Source of the DNA: Planctomycetes bacterium ADurb.Bin069
GTDB taxonomy: Bacteria; Planctomycetota; UBA8108; UBA8890; UBA8898
Assembly: GCA_002070955.1 (NCBI GenBank)
Contig: MWEK01000003.1
Coordinates: 62,001 to 126,000 of the forward strand
DNA length: 64,000 bases
Direction: 5' to 3'
Shown here: piece by piece, positions 41,945-51,631 of the stretch
Numbering within the stretch: the first letter of the stretch is position 1
Layout: each line of letters starts with the position of its first letter
Made by a program: the position numbers and the translations under genes
Notes under the pieces: model-generated
Database searches by the model: none
What the model was told of the DNA's origin: nothing
What the model saw: the letters and a program-made list of their open reading frames with translations, nothing else

Positions 41945-43264
41945 CTAGGAGCGTTTCCTGAAATGCTTGTCGGCGAAGTCCAGGTACCGCTCCCAGTCAT
42001 ACGCGGTGACGTCGTGGCCGCCCCGGCGGATGTGGTACCCCATCGTCCCCTGGACGGGCGTGTCGAGGGCCGGCATGGCGCCGCAGGGCAGCCCCTCGGT
42101 CCCGAGCAGGCGGTAAACCGGGTCGGCTCCCTTCAATGCCAGGAACTCGCCGCGCGGGTCGGCCCACTGGTCCTTCTCGGCGCTCGCGACGTAGACGGGA
42201 CGCGGCGCCACCAGCGCGATGAGCTGGTGCTGGTCCACCGGGCAGAACGCCTCGCGGTCGTTGTACCGCGTGAAGTTCCCGCAGAACCAGTGCGGAAAGG
42301 CGGTGTTGATGCGGGCGACGGTCTCGCCGAAGGCGCGCCGGCTGAGCGCCGCGCCGCCGCAGCCCGAGTTGTTCGAGACGACGAGGGCGAAGCGTTCGTC
42401 CCGGGCTCCGGCCCAGAGCGCCGTCTTGCCGAGGCGCGAGTGGCCGAGCACCGCCACGCGCGCCCCGTCCACTTCCTTGTCGGCGAGAAGACAATCGAGC
42501 GCCCGGCTCAAGCCCCACGCCCAGGCGCCGATCGATCCCCACTCGTCGGGTTCGGGCCGCCTCTGCCCTTCGCGGTAAAAGAGCGGGTGAACGCCGTTCT
42601 GGAAGCCATCGTCGAAATCGGGGTCGATGTCGCCGTAGTAGGCCGTGGCCACCCCGTAGCCGCGGCCGAGGATCAGCTCGAGCGGCCAGCGCGACGCCGC
42701 CGCGCCGCGCGAAGCCTCGTCGGCGACCGCGCCGGCGGAGACCTCGCCCCGCTTCCACACCGTTGCAAGCTTGATCCCCGGATCGGCGGCGATGGTGTGG
42801 TTGCCGCCGAAGTTCAAGCCCAGAAAGACCGGAACCGGCTTGGCCGCCGCATTCGGAAGATAGATAAGCACATCCATGCCCGGGCCTTCCGCGCCCGCCG
42901 CGAAGCGCACGCGCACCTGTTTGCGCGTCGCGGCGCCGCCCAAGGCGCGCGCTTCGGTGTCGAAGCGCTCGAAGGTCACGGCCGCCGGCCCGCCGGCCGG
43001 CGTCTTGCCGTAGACATGCGTCTCGAAAAGCCGGAGGATTTCCGGCCGTCTGACGGCGCGCCACTCCTCGGCGCTCGCCACCTTTTTCCCGCTCTCGGTC
43101 ATCAGCGGATCGGGCAGCGTATAGGCCGGCACCTTGCTCTCGTCGTAGTTGACGGGAGGCGCCGCTCCCTGGACACCGGACGCGAGCCAGCATGCCGCGG
43201 CGAGCAGCCCGCATGCCGCCGCCGTCCTGGAGAACCCGCGCCGCGCCGCGATCGCGCCTGCCAT
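41945..43264 (-). CDS. Glucuronoyl/acetylxylan esterase of the CE15 type
   Basis: A 439-residue secreted alpha/beta hydrolase. A signal peptide (about 1-34, ending G-V-Q-G-A) precedes an N-terminal segment with '[11 protein letters not shown]', then the fold with the nucleophile elbow '[20 protein letters not shown]', the following '[14 protein letters not shown]' and the late catalytic His in '[13 protein letters not shown]'. This is the bacterial CE15 pattern (G-x-S-R-x-G-K). CE15 enzymes cut esters between 4-O-methyl-glucuronate on xylan and lignin alcohols. It leads the four-gene minus operon and is 112 bases from the UroD-like gene. Acetylxylan esterase activity is the older annotation. 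Confidence 0.85.
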   Translation of the reverse strand: MAGAIAARRGFSRTAAACGLLAAACWLASGVQGAAPPVNYDESKVPAYTLPDPLMTESGKKVASAEEWRAVRRPEILRLFETHVYGKTPAGGPAAVTFERFDTEARALGGAATRKQVRVRFAAGAEGPGMDVLIYLPNAAAKPVPVFLGLNFGGNHTIAADPGIKLATVWKRGEVSAGAVADEASRGAAASRWPLELILGRGYGVATAYYGDIDPDFDDGFQNGVHPLFYREGQRRPEPDEWGSIGAWAWGLSRALDCLLADKEVDGARVAVLGHSRLGKTALWAGARDERFALVVSNNSGCGGAALSRRAFGETVARINTAFPHWFCGNFTRYNDREAFCPVDQHQLIALVAPRPVYVASAEKDQWADPRGEFLALKGADPVYRLLGTEGLPCGAMPALDTPVQGTMGYHIRRGGHDVTAYDWERYLDFADKHFRKRS

Positions 43265-43395
43265 GCTTTCCTCCTCCGCCCGCGGGGGCGACCTGTCAGC
43301 GGCGGCCGGGCGCGCCGGCGTCCGAAACGCCCGGGCGCTCGAATCCGGCCGCGGCCCGCCGGAGCTTTTCGATCCACCGGCCGCCGTACCTGCCT

Positions 43396-43475
43396 AAGGT
43401 AGCAGCGCCCCCCGCTGAAAGCAACGCAGTCGACCGGCGCCGCGTCTTGAGATCCCGCGGAGGGGAGCTTAGACT
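43396..43475. promoter_or_regulatory. Divergent promoters between the CE15 and M64 genes
   Basis: Minus strand: TTGCTT (43424-43419), 17 bases, TACCTT (43401-43396), facing the esterase operon. Plus strand: TTGAGA (43447-43452), 17 bases, TAGACT (43470-43475), facing the M64 gene 40 bases away. The two are back to back and do not overlap. Confidence 0.45.
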
Positions 43476-43515
43476 TGACCGCACGCTCGGCGAGACTTCG
43501 GACGCAGACTCCGCA

Positions 43516-46500
43516 ATGGACACTAAACACGCTCCCCGCGCCTCCGTACCCCTCCTTCTGCGCATCACCGAGGAAGGCGTCGAGCGCCTCGCGGCCTACA
43601 CGGGCCGGGAACCCTTCTGGATCGGACGCGCCGACGATTGCCGGGTCGTCTTGCGCGACGTTCGGGCCTCGCGGCGCCACGCGCAGATCATCCATGATGT
43701 GCAGGGTGTATCGGTCGTGGATGCGGGCTCGTTGAACGGCACGCGCCTCAACGGCGCCCGCATCGAGCGCGCGATCCTCGCTTTCGGCGACGTGATCGAG
43801 ATCGGCGATGCGCGCATCGCGGTGAGTCTGCCCGCGGAAGCCTCCGCCCCACCGCCGGCACGCCCCGCGACGGCGGCCGCGCCGGCGCCGCCGGTAAGGC
43901 GTCTCGCATCGAAGGAACGGCACGGGAAGTCGCGGCTTCGTTCCGCGCTGACGGCCGCCGCCTGCGGCGCCCTGCTGGTGGGGGCGGCCTGGCTGGCGTG
44001 GACCTCCGCGCCGGCCCTGCGGGCGAAGCTCGCCGCGACGGCGCGGCCGGAGCCGCCGCCGCCCCCTCCGCCGACCGCCGCTCCGGTCGCGGAACCGCCC
44101 ACGCCCCCCGCCGCGAGCGAGGCGATGCCGCGGCCGCCCGAGGATCAGGCGCCCGCCTCCGCTCCCGCATCCGCCGACCAGGCAGAGGCGTTGCGCGCGG
44201 CGCGCTCCGAGGGCGGCCGAGAAGCGCTTCACGCCTTCAGGGAACTGGCCGAGTCGCAACTCGCGGCGCTCCGAAACGAGCAGCGTTTCGGCGAGGCCGC
44301 CGCGATCGCGCGTTTCCTGGCGCGCGCGACGCCCGACACGGCGGCGGCCCAGGCCTGGGAAACCCTGGCCGCCGCCCTGGAAAAGGATGCCGACCTCGCC
44401 CTCGACGCGCTGCGCGCTTCCCTGAGCGACCTGACCGCCGCCGGCAAGCGCGGCGAGGCGCTTGCGGTGCTGCTTGCGACCCGCGCCCGATACGGCGGGC
44501 TTGCGGCGTTCGAGGAGCTTCTCCCCGCTTACTTGGAGGCCGCCCTCGCGCCCCCGCCGCCGCCCGCGGAGGGCGGGCCCGCCGCGGAGGGCGCCGTGAT
44601 CGCGCTGGAGGACCGCGCCGCCGCGGCCTTGGAGGCCTGCGCCTTCCGCGAGCTCGTCAACACACGCTACCTGCTCCTGGCGCAAGACACGGGTCCGGCG
44701 CGCCGGCAGGACCGCCTCGCCGGCGTCGTGCGCGCCCTCTACATGGAGCAGATGTACGATCAGTGGCGCACCGCGCTGGCCAAGGAGCCCATCGAGATCA
44801 GCCTCTCGGAGATCTACCCCGGCCGCATCAGCGCCGTCGAGGGCGACCGGGTCTCCTACGAGCTCGACATCGAGAGCCGCAAGGCCGCCGTGCGCGACGC
44901 GAAGCCCTGGCGCGCGATCCCGCCCCCCAAGAAGTTCGAGATCTTCAAGGCGGCGCAGCTCGCCCACGGCGGCATGGCGGGTCTGGTCTTTTTCGGGCTG
45001 GAGACCGGCAACGAGGAAGCGGCCGTCGAAGTGCTCGCGAACCTCCACCGCTGGGAGAAGTCGCGCGAGCTCGCCGACGCGATCTTCGCGCTCCACACGG
45101 GGCAGCCGGTGCCCGACGGCGGCTTCGTCGTTTTCGAGGGCCGCCTCGTCACGCCCGACCGCAAGGCGGAGGTCTTGGCGGAACGTGCGCGGCGCGAGGC
45201 CGAGGCCGCCGCCCTGGCCGAGGAGCTGCGGGCGGCCGGCAAGGCCGCGGTCCTCGGCACGGCCGTCGAGACGGCGCTGCGGCTCAGGCGCCAGGGCGCC
45301 TTCGTCAACGCGCACACGATCCTCGCCGCCGTGGCCGGGCGCTTCCCCCGGACGGCGGAGGGCGCCCGGGCGCGCGAGCTCATCGACGACCCGCTGCTCG
45401 CCGTGCGGCCTCTCGGCGGCGCCGGGGACGGACGCAACCGGCTCGCGCTCTATTTCCTCGCCGAGGGTTACCCGCTCAAGGACGATGCGCAGGAAGCCTT
45501 CCTCGCCTTGGCGCGCGGCATGTACGCGCTGCTGATCACCAACGAGCCTTTCCGCGAGTACCAGTCCTATCTGACGGCCGACGCGATCCAGCTCGCCTCC
45601 AAGGACCAGGGCGTCGATCGCATGCCCGGCGACATCGTCCGGGACACGGTTCTCGGCGGGCGGATCCAGTGGGACGTGTTCACGGCCGACGCCGCCAAGG
45701 CCCGCGCCATCTGCGCGCGCGCGGGCGGCGCGGCGGCCGGGTCGCTCGCCATCGTCATCGGCAACGACTGCGCGGGCGTCGCCACGGGCGGCGGCGGCAT
45801 GGCGGCGATTCCCAAGACCTTCACAAGCGCTCTCGCCCACGAGCTCGGTCACGCCCTCGGGGGGCTGCGCGACGAATACGACACGATCCCGGGCACCAAT
45901 CCCCGGCGCGGCGAGCCCGCCAAGCGCGAGAAGAACATGCCCGTCCGTCCGCTGCCGCCGAATCTCATGGCCGGATCCGACCGCGACGAGGTCCTGGCCC
46001 GCGCTTCTTGGCGGGCCTGGATCGACGCCGGCAAGTCGCGCTGGTGGAACGGCGCCGGCGTGGGCGCCTTCGAGGGCGGCGATCATACGCCCTTCAACGT
46101 GTGGCGGCCGCAGGCGCAGTGCATGATGCGGACATCGGGAGCCCACTTCTGCGTCGTGTGCATGGAGGTCATGGTGAAGAGCATCTACCGGTTCGTGCGG
46201 CCGATCGATGCCGCCGAGCCCGAGGCCGGCGAGGTCGCCCTCCGCGGGGACGAAACCCTGCTCTTCAAGGTCTATCCCATGAAGCCGCGCAGCCGCTTCC
46301 TCGACACGACCTGGTCGCTGGCCAGGCTCCCCGCCTCCGGCGCGGGCGGCCCCACCGCGGTCAGGCAAGAGCCGACCGCCGTCCCTCTCCCCAGGCACGG
46401 ACGCAGGTTCGAGCCCGACGGCCGCGTGTCGGAGGTCCTGCGCTTCGGCGCCGCGGATCTCGAGCCGGGCCGGTACCGCCTCGCCGTCAAGGTCCGCGAC

Positions 46501-46602
46501 TCGACGCCGTGGGTCCTCACCGACGAGGAGAACCTCCTCAGCCAAACCCGCGAGTGGACGATCACCGTCGCCGAGCGGAGCCGCGAGCTTCCCGTCAAGT
46601 AG
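43516..46602 (+). CDS. FHA-domain membrane protein with M64-type metallopeptidase domain
   Basis: A 1028-residue protein. Residues about 25-95 form an FHA domain ('FWIGRADDCRVVLRDVRASR', 'HAQIIHDVQG', 'GSLNGTRLNG') with the Gly-Arg, Ser-x-x-His and Asn-Gly residues that bind phosphothreonine. A Pro/Ala linker with one transmembrane helix ('LTAAACGALLVGAAWLAW', about 140-160) follows, then ~450 residues of helical region, then the peptidase: zinc motif 'LAHELGHALGGLRDEY' near residue 775 (H-E-x-x-H-x-x-G with D-E-Y), 'GAFEGGDHTPFNVWRPQAQC' and 'MMRTSGAHFCVVCMEVMV', which match IgA peptidase M64 proteins. With the FHA domain cytoplasmic, the peptidase would be outside. I know of no characterised protein with this order. 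Confidence 0.8.
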   Translation: MDTKHAPRASVPLLLRITEEGVERLAAYTGREPFWIGRADDCRVVLRDVRASRRHAQIIHDVQGVSVVDAGSLNGTRLNGARIERAILAFGDVIEIGDARIAVSLPAEASAPPPARPATAAAPAPPVRRLASKERHGKSRLRSALTAAACGALLVGAAWLAWTSAPALRAKLAATARPEPPPPPPPTAAPVAEPPTPPAASEAMPRPPEDQAPASAPASADQAEALRAARSEGGREALHAFRELAESQLAALRNEQRFGEAAAIARFLARATPDTAAAQAWETLAAALEKDADLALDALRASLSDLTAAGKRGEALAVLLATRARYGGLAAFEELLPAYLEAALAPPPPPAEGGPAAEGAVIALEDRAAAALEACAFRELVNTRYLLLAQDTGPARRQDRLAGVVRALYMEQMYDQWRTALAKEPIEISLSEIYPGRISAVEGDRVSYELDIESRKAAVRDAKPWRAIPPPKKFEIFKAAQLAHGGMAGLVFFGLETGNEEAAVEVLANLHRWEKSRELADAIFALHTGQPVPDGGFVVFEGRLVTPDRKAEVLAERARREAEAAALAEELRAAGKAAVLGTAVETALRLRRQGAFVNAHTILAAVAGRFPRTAEGARARELIDDPLLAVRPLGGAGDGRNRLALYFLAEGYPLKDDAQEAFLALARGMYALLITNEPFREYQSYLTADAIQLASKDQGVDRMPGDIVRDTVLGGRIQWDVFTADAAKARAICARAGGAAAGSLAIVIGNDCAGVATGGGGMAAIPKTFTSALAHELGHALGGLRDEYDTIPGTNPRRGEPAKREKNMPVRPLPPNLMAGSDRDEVLARASWRAWIDAGKSRWWNGAGVGAFEGGDHTPFNVWRPQAQCMMRTSGAHFCVVCMEVMVKSIYRFVRPIDAAEPEAGEVALRGDETLLFKVYPMKPRSRFLDTTWSLARLPASGAGGPTAVRQEPTAVPLPRHGRRFEPDGRVSEVLRFGAADLEPGRYRLAVKVRDSTPWVLTDEENLLSQTREWTITVAERSRELPVK

Positions 46603-46628
46603 CGCGGCGGCGCGCGTCCGCCCGGCGC

Positions 46629-47846
46629 TCAGCGCGCCGCGGCGCGGGTTTCGGCCCGCTCCACCAGGTAATGAAGGTACGGCGCCAGGGTCTTGTTGGG
46701 ATCGCCCGAGCCGTCGTAGAAGGTCGAGATGATCGGAATCCCGTGTTCCTTCTCGATGCGCGCGAAGAGCGCGGCGCTGATCGTGCCCGGCATGCAGAAC
46801 ATGGGCGAAGCGTTGACGATCGCGTCAACCTTGTCCCGAGTGATGAAGAGCAGCGCACGTCCGATGGTGAGGATCGTCTCGGTGTGGAACTCCTTGGGCA
46901 CGTAGCGCTCGCCCGCGGCGATGACATCCAACACGTCCGGCTCCTCCCGATCCGCGACGAGGCGCCGGACGACCCGGGCGTACTTGCGCTCCACCGACAG
47001 GAACCAGGCCCGCTCCAGGCGCTGCATCAGCCTGCCGCGGCGGAACGAACCGCTGGTCCAGGTGCGGAAGCCCTCGACGGCGTTGCAGAAGAGCACCCAT
47101 TCGCCGATGGAGCTCGCCAGAACCTCGCCGCCGAGCTCCTCGACGACGCGAATCACGCCGTTGTTCGTGAAGGGATCGTTGCGGACGTAGATCTCCCCGA
47201 CCAACCCGATCTTGGGCTTCGGGCGCGGCGTGCGCGGCACCGCGTCCATCGCCGCCGCGTAGCCGCGCAGCGCGGCCGCCAGATCGGGCGCCGGCTTTTC
47301 GATCTCCTCCGCCGCGCGCTCCGTCCACTCCTCCGTCACGCGGTCCACGGCGCCGGGCTCGTCTTCGTAGGGCCGGTGCTTCAGCGCGATCTTCCGCATG
47401 AGGTCGCTCACGACGACGGCGTGCCAGAGCAGCATGCGGCCGCGGGTGCCCAACCCGCCGTAGGAGTTCTCCGAGTTGATCGCCAGGATGCGCACGCCGT
47501 CCCAGCCGCGCCGCGCGAAGGCCATGTCGGCCAGCGTCGCGTACTGGCCGAACCGGCAGGGCCCGCAGGTGGACGGCATGAAGAAGACGACGCGGGCGGG
47601 GTCCAGGCCGCGGGTCTCGATCGCCGTCAGCATCGCCCCGATGGTCGCGGGGCACGGCAGGCATTCCCCGCCCGAGGTGCAGGCCAGGCCGGCCGCGAGG
47701 GTCTCGGGCGTCTGCGCCAGCACCTCGGCTCCGTAGCCCAAAGCGCGGAACACGGAGGCGGTCAGGCGCGCCGCGATGGGCTCCATGGGCGGCACGAAGA
47801 TCACGTCGCCGCGGCGCACGAGGCGTATGTCAGCGATGCAGACCAT
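46629..47846 (-). CDS. 2-hydroxyacyl-CoA dehydratase D-component-like protein
   Basis: A 405-residue protein related to the HgdB/BcrB-type Fe-S subunits found at the end of large activase proteins. It carries cysteine motifs 'LACTSGGECLPCPATIG' and 'PSTCGPCRFGQYATLADMAF' near the N terminus and 'IVNASPMFCMPGTISAALF' near the C terminus, suited to [4Fe-4S] binding. 'IGLVGEIYVRNDPFTNNGVI' is also typical. In many anaerobes this part and the preceding gene form one polypeptide of about 1400 residues; here the genes are separate and overlap by 17 bases, so the products probably act as a complex. Substrate unknown. Confidence 0.75.
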   Translation of the reverse strand: MVCIADIRLVRRGDVIFVPPMEPIAARLTASVFRALGYGAEVLAQTPETLAAGLACTSGGECLPCPATIGAMLTAIETRGLDPARVVFFMPSTCGPCRFGQYATLADMAFARRGWDGVRILAINSENSYGGLGTRGRMLLWHAVVVSDLMRKIALKHRPYEDEPGAVDRVTEEWTERAAEEIEKPAPDLAAALRGYAAAMDAVPRTPRPKPKIGLVGEIYVRNDPFTNNGVIRVVEELGGEVLASSIGEWVLFCNAVEGFRTWTSGSFRRGRLMQRLERAWFLSVERKYARVVRRLVADREEPDVLDVIAAGERYVPKEFHTETILTIGRALLFITRDKVDAIVNASPMFCMPGTISAALFARIEKEHGIPIISTFYDGSGDPNKTLAPYLHYLVERAETRAAAR

Positions 47847-50800
47847 CGCCCACCTCGCAGGCGAGGACGCGCGCGGCGCGGCGCGGCGTCCGGTCGCGCG
47901 GCGCGGCGCCGCCGCGCCACGCTTGAAAGGATTCCAGCGCCGCCTCCACGCGCGTCAAGTACCCCGCATCGGCCCCGTGCCCGTCGAACTGGAGCACCAG
48001 GTAGGGCTTGCCGGCGTGCGCCATGATTTCCTTGAAGTAGGTCAGCACGTACGAATCCGGCCCGCACGAAAAGCTCGTGAAGTAGACCGGGAAGAGGGCG
48101 GGATGCGCCGCTACGTAGTGCGCCCCGGCGAGAATGCGCTGCCCGTAGCTCCAGTACATGTTCGGGAACAGCGGCGCCGCCCTGCCGGCGGCCGCCTCGA
48201 TCTGGTCGAGGGCGAGGACCGGCGGCCCCAGCTCCGCGATCCTGCGGGGCAGGTCGAGGTTGAGCCCGCGGTCCAGCGCGTTGTAGGGCCGGCCGATGAG
48301 CACGATGCCGAAGCCCCCGCCCGCCGCGAGCTTCGCGATCGCCGCGCGGCCGGCCGCCAGGTTTTCGCGGCGGAAGCGATCCAGGGCCGCGCGGCCCTCC
48401 TCCACGGCGGCGAGCACCCGGCGGCGCGTGGCGCCGAGGGGCCCGCGCAGCGCCTCGGCCAGCCCGCCCGCGAGGTTCGCCGTGCGGGAGAAATCGACGA
48501 CCGGCGCCAGCAGCCTGCCGTCCGCGCGCCGCTCCAACGCGCTTCGGACGATGCTCGGATAGGCCTGCACATAACAGCAGAAGTAGGCGTTCGTGAACCC
48601 TTCCGGGCAGGCCTCGCGGATCTGGTGCGGCGCGAAGACGTAATCGACATCGGACGCGAGCAACTCCTCGGCGTGCCCGAGGGCGGCGAGCACCGGGGCG
48701 CAAAACTCCGCCGTGACCAGGCTCTCGCCCCGCGCGACGGTGTCGGCGGACGTCGGCGCCGAAAGCGCCGTCTCGCAGCCCAGGGCCGCGAAGAATCGCC
48801 GCCAGAAGGGCAGAAAGCTGTGCATGGTGAGCGCCCGCGGGATGCCGATCCGCAGCGCGCGCGCCGGCCGCGCCCGCCGCCAAGGGATCCGCGCGGGCGG
48901 GCGCGGATCGCCGCCGCCATCCTTGAGCAGGCGCTCGCGCAGCGCCACGGCCGCGTAGCCCTGCAAGACCTTGGGCTTCGGCCCGGCGTCATCGTACTCG
49001 CGGCCGCACTTCAAGCCCCAGGCAACCACGTCGTCGGGCAGGCGGATGACGGAAAGCTTGCAGCGGTTGCGGCACAACGTGCATTGCTCGTTCTCCACCA
49101 CGATATCCGCGTCGGCGAAGGCGAGCCCCCGGAACGTCGTCGGCCCGCGCACGCGCTCGTGGGCAAAAAGCGCCATGCCGAGCGCCCCGGTCACATGGCA
49201 GAGCGGCGAGACCTTGATCGGGCGCCCGAGCCGCTGCTCGAAGGCCGCCACAAGGGCGCGGTTGCGCGCCGTCGCGCCCTGGAAGAGCACGTGCTCGCCG
49301 ATCCGGAGCCCCCCCACCACCTTGTTGAGGTAGTTGTCCCGCACCGAGTGGAGCACCGCGGCGGCCACCTGCGCCTTGGACCACCCTTCCGCCAGGAGGA
49401 GTTCGAGGTCCCGCTCCATGTACACGGTGCAGCGGTCGGACGTCACCGGCGCGCCCACGCCCATGGCCAGGTCGGCGAAGGCCTCGATAGGCACCTTGAG
49501 CTTCTGCGCCTGTTCCTCGATGAAGGATCCGGTCCCGGCGGCGCACACGTAGTTCATGACGGAGTTGTAAACGACGCCCCCGGCCATCTGGGTGAACTTG
49601 GCGTCTTGGCCGCCCAGCTCGATGATCGTGTCGACCTCCGGGTCGATGGCCGCGGCGGCGCGGGCGTGCGCCGTGATTTCGTTGAGAACTAGGTCCGCTC
49701 CGATCACGCGCCCCACCATCTTCCGCCCCGAGCCGGTGGTGCCCGTCGCCACGATTTCGAACTCGATGCCGTGGCGTCCCTCCAGCTCGCGCAGGGCCTG
49801 GAGCACGTGCTGCGTCGCCCTGAGCGGCACGCCGGCCGTCTTGCGGTAGCACCACGCCACGGTCCGGCCGGATCTCTCGGTAAGGGCCGCTTTCGTGCTC
49901 GTGCTGCCGATGTCGATGCCCAGGGCCACGCGGAAGCGCTGTCCCCGCGCCGCCGGCGCCAGCAGGGCGACCTCGGTGCCGCGGTCGTCGACGAAATAGT
50001 CTTGGAAGGAAGGCTCGGGATAGTGCGAGAGCGCCAGCGCGAGCGGCGGCCGCGTGTGCGCATCCGCGGCGCGGAGCTTCGGGGCATCCAGCGGCGACGG
50101 ATCGAAGGGAATGGGCTCGGCATGCTCGCGGGCCCAGAACGCGGCGCCGAGCGCCCCCGCTCGTTCGGGATGCGCGGGCACCACGACCTCGACGCCCAGC
50201 CGCGCGCGCACCACGGCGACGACGCATTCGTTCAGCGCGACGCCGCCCACGAGCGCCGTCTTGCCCGCCAGCTTCGCGCCGCCGAGAAGCCCGTCGACGG
50301 TGCTCGCACCCAGGCCGTGGCACAGGCCTTTGGCCACGGCCTCCACCGGAAACCCCTCCTGCTGGAGGTGGATCATGTCGGTCTTGGCGAACACGGCGCA
50401 GCGCGTGGCGACGGACGGCGCCAGGCCGGCGTAAGCCGCGGCGATTCGGCCGAGCTCCTCGGGCGCGAGGCCGAGGCGCAGGGCCTGCTGGTCGAGAAAG
50501 GCGCCCGTGCCCGAGGCGCAGGCGGAGTTCGTGGTGTTCTTGAGCAGGCGGCCCTGCTCGTCCAACGCCGTCAGGCTGAAGGATCCGCCGCCGATGTAGA
50601 GGATGTTGCGCGCGTCCGGAACGACGCGCCGCACGGCCTCGATCTGCGCCACGGTCGCGTCCAGGACGCGGCCCGCAAGCCCCAGGCGCCGCGCGCCGGT
50701 CCCGGTCAAGGCGTACGCGGCGATCGCGGGCGGCGGATAGGGCGCGAGCATGCGGCGCAGCGCCTTTTCGGGCTCGCCCGCGTGTTTTTCGTAGACGCCG

Positions 50801-50883
50801 GCAACGACGCGGCCTTCCTCGTCCAGGAGAACGGCGGCGGCGGCCACGGCGCCCACATCGATTCCAAGGTACCAATTTCCCAT
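47830..50883 (-). CDS. Acyl-CoA dehydratase activase (tandem BadF/BadG/BcrA/BcrD ATPase domains)
   Basis: A 1017-residue protein with two ASKHA ATPase domains, 'YLGIDVGAVAAAAVLLDEEG' at the start and 'ALGIDIGSTSTKAALTERSG' near residue 320. Each has the Fe-S cysteine motif of the family, 'SACASGTGAFLDQQALRLG' and 'NYVCAAGTGSFIEEQAQKL'. A DUF2229-type region follows (about 640-870) with 'VENEQCTLCRNRCKLSVIRL' and 'CYVQAYPSIVRSAL'. Such activases use ATP to push an electron into a dehydratase or reductase; they are oxygen-sensitive. No dehydratase alpha/beta pair lies nearby. I chose ATG 50883, preceded by GGAATCC, over a GTG 15 codons upstream. Confidence 0.82.
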   Translation of the reverse strand: MGNWYLGIDVGAVAAAAVLLDEEGRVVAGVYEKHAGEPEKALRRMLAPYPPPAIAAYALTGTGARRLGLAGRVLDATVAQIEAVRRVVPDARNILYIGGGSFSLTALDEQGRLLKNTTNSACASGTGAFLDQQALRLGLAPEELGRIAAAYAGLAPSVATRCAVFAKTDMIHLQQEGFPVEAVAKGLCHGLGASTVDGLLGGAKLAGKTALVGGVALNECVVAVVRARLGVEVVVPAHPERAGALGAAFWAREHAEPIPFDPSPLDAPKLRAADAHTRPPLALALSHYPEPSFQDYFVDDRGTEVALLAPAARGQRFRVALGIDIGSTSTKAALTERSGRTVAWCYRKTAGVPLRATQHVLQALRELEGRHGIEFEIVATGTTGSGRKMVGRVIGADLVLNEITAHARAAAAIDPEVDTIIELGGQDAKFTQMAGGVVYNSVMNYVCAAGTGSFIEEQAQKLKVPIEAFADLAMGVGAPVTSDRCTVYMERDLELLLAEGWSKAQVAAAVLHSVRDNYLNKVVGGLRIGEHVLFQGATARNRALVAAFEQRLGRPIKVSPLCHVTGALGMALFAHERVRGPTTFRGLAFADADIVVENEQCTLCRNRCKLSVIRLPDDVVAWGLKCGREYDDAGPKPKVLQGYAAVALRERLLKDGGGDPRPPARIPWRRARPARALRIGIPRALTMHSFLPFWRRFFAALGCETALSAPTSADTVARGESLVTAEFCAPVLAALGHAEELLASDVDYVFAPHQIREACPEGFTNAYFCCYVQAYPSIVRSALERRADGRLLAPVVDFSRTANLAGGLAEALRGPLGATRRRVLAAVEEGRAALDRFRRENLAAGRAAIAKLAAGGGFGIVLIGRPYNALDRGLNLDLPRRIAELGPPVLALDQIEAAAGRAAPLFPNMYWSYGQRILAGAHYVAAHPALFPVYFTSFSCGPDSYVLTYFKEIMAHAGKPYLVLQFDGHGADAGYLTRVEAALESFQAWRGGAAPRDRTPRRAARVLACEVGDGLHR

Positions 50884-51003
50884 ACGGGCGGATTCCGTCA
50901 AACGGCGGGTGATAGCAGATTCTTGCACGGGCGGGAGCGGTTTGCAAGCGTCCGAGGCGCCCTGGCGGCCGGCGGCGGCGCGCGCTATCCTTGCCTTGGT
51001 CCA

Positions 51004-51609
51004 ATGTCGCTCTTTACGCTTCTGGAATTATCCATTCTCGTCTTCTCGATCATCCTGCACGAGATCGCCCACGGAGGGGTCGCCTTCCTTTTCGGGGATC
51101 CCACCGCGAGGAACGCCGGGCGGCTCACGTTGAATCCCGTCCCGCACATCGACCTGATGGGCTCGATCCTGCTGCCCCTCGTGCTGCTGTTCTCCGGGGC
51201 GCACTTCCTCATCGGGTGGGCCAAGCCCGTGCCCATCAACGTCGCGCGCCTGGGAAACCCCCGCCGGGACTTCATGTTCGTCGGCGCCGCGGGGCCCGCC
51301 ACGAACCTCGCCCTGGCGTTTCTGGCCGCCGCGGCGTGGAAAATCTTCCAGCCCGAGGGAGACGCGGGGCGGCTGCTTATCTACGCGAGCGTCATCAACG
51401 TCGTGCTGGCCGCCTTCAACCTCATGCCGATACCGCCGCTGGACGGCTCGCGCATCGTGATGGGGCTCCTGCCCCGCCGCCTCGCCTACGAGTACGGCAA
51501 GCTGGAGCGCTACGGGATGGTGATCGTGCTCGTCCTCGTCGTGGCGGGCGGGTTCAGGTACGCGGTGGCGCCCGTGGCGGAGCTGCTCTTGAGAATCATG
51601 TTCGCGTGA
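51004..51609 (+). CDS. Site-2 protease family (M50) membrane metalloprotease
   Basis: A 201-residue integral membrane protein of the minimal M50B type. The zinc-binding helix reads 'IILHEIAHGGVAFLFGDPTA' (H-E-x-x-H), and the third ligand is in 'AAFNLMPIPPLDGSRIVMG' (N-x-x-P-x-x-P-L-D-G). Four to five hydrophobic helices are visible and there is no PDZ domain, so it is of the YwhC/YydH group rather than RseP. Members cut membrane-embedded regulators or clear peptides. ATG 51004 is preceded by CTTGG only; the gene is divergent from the activase and convergent with the Dabb lipoprotein gene. Confidence 0.88.
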   Translation: MSLFTLLELSILVFSIILHEIAHGGVAFLFGDPTARNAGRLTLNPVPHIDLMGSILLPLVLLFSGAHFLIGWAKPVPINVARLGNPRRDFMFVGAAGPATNLALAFLAAAAWKIFQPEGDAGRLLIYASVINVVLAAFNLMPIPPLDGSRIVMGLLPRRLAYEYGKLERYGMVIVLVLVVAGGFRYAVAPVAELLLRIMFA

Positions 51610-51631
51610 CCGCCGCCGCGCCGGTCCGCCT

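Noticed and set aside
43102..46545. A 1147-residue open frame antisense to the FHA-M64 gene
   Set aside because: It is a GC-skew shadow: low-complexity Arg/Gly/Ala/Pro composition, no motif, and fully opposite a gene with clear domains.
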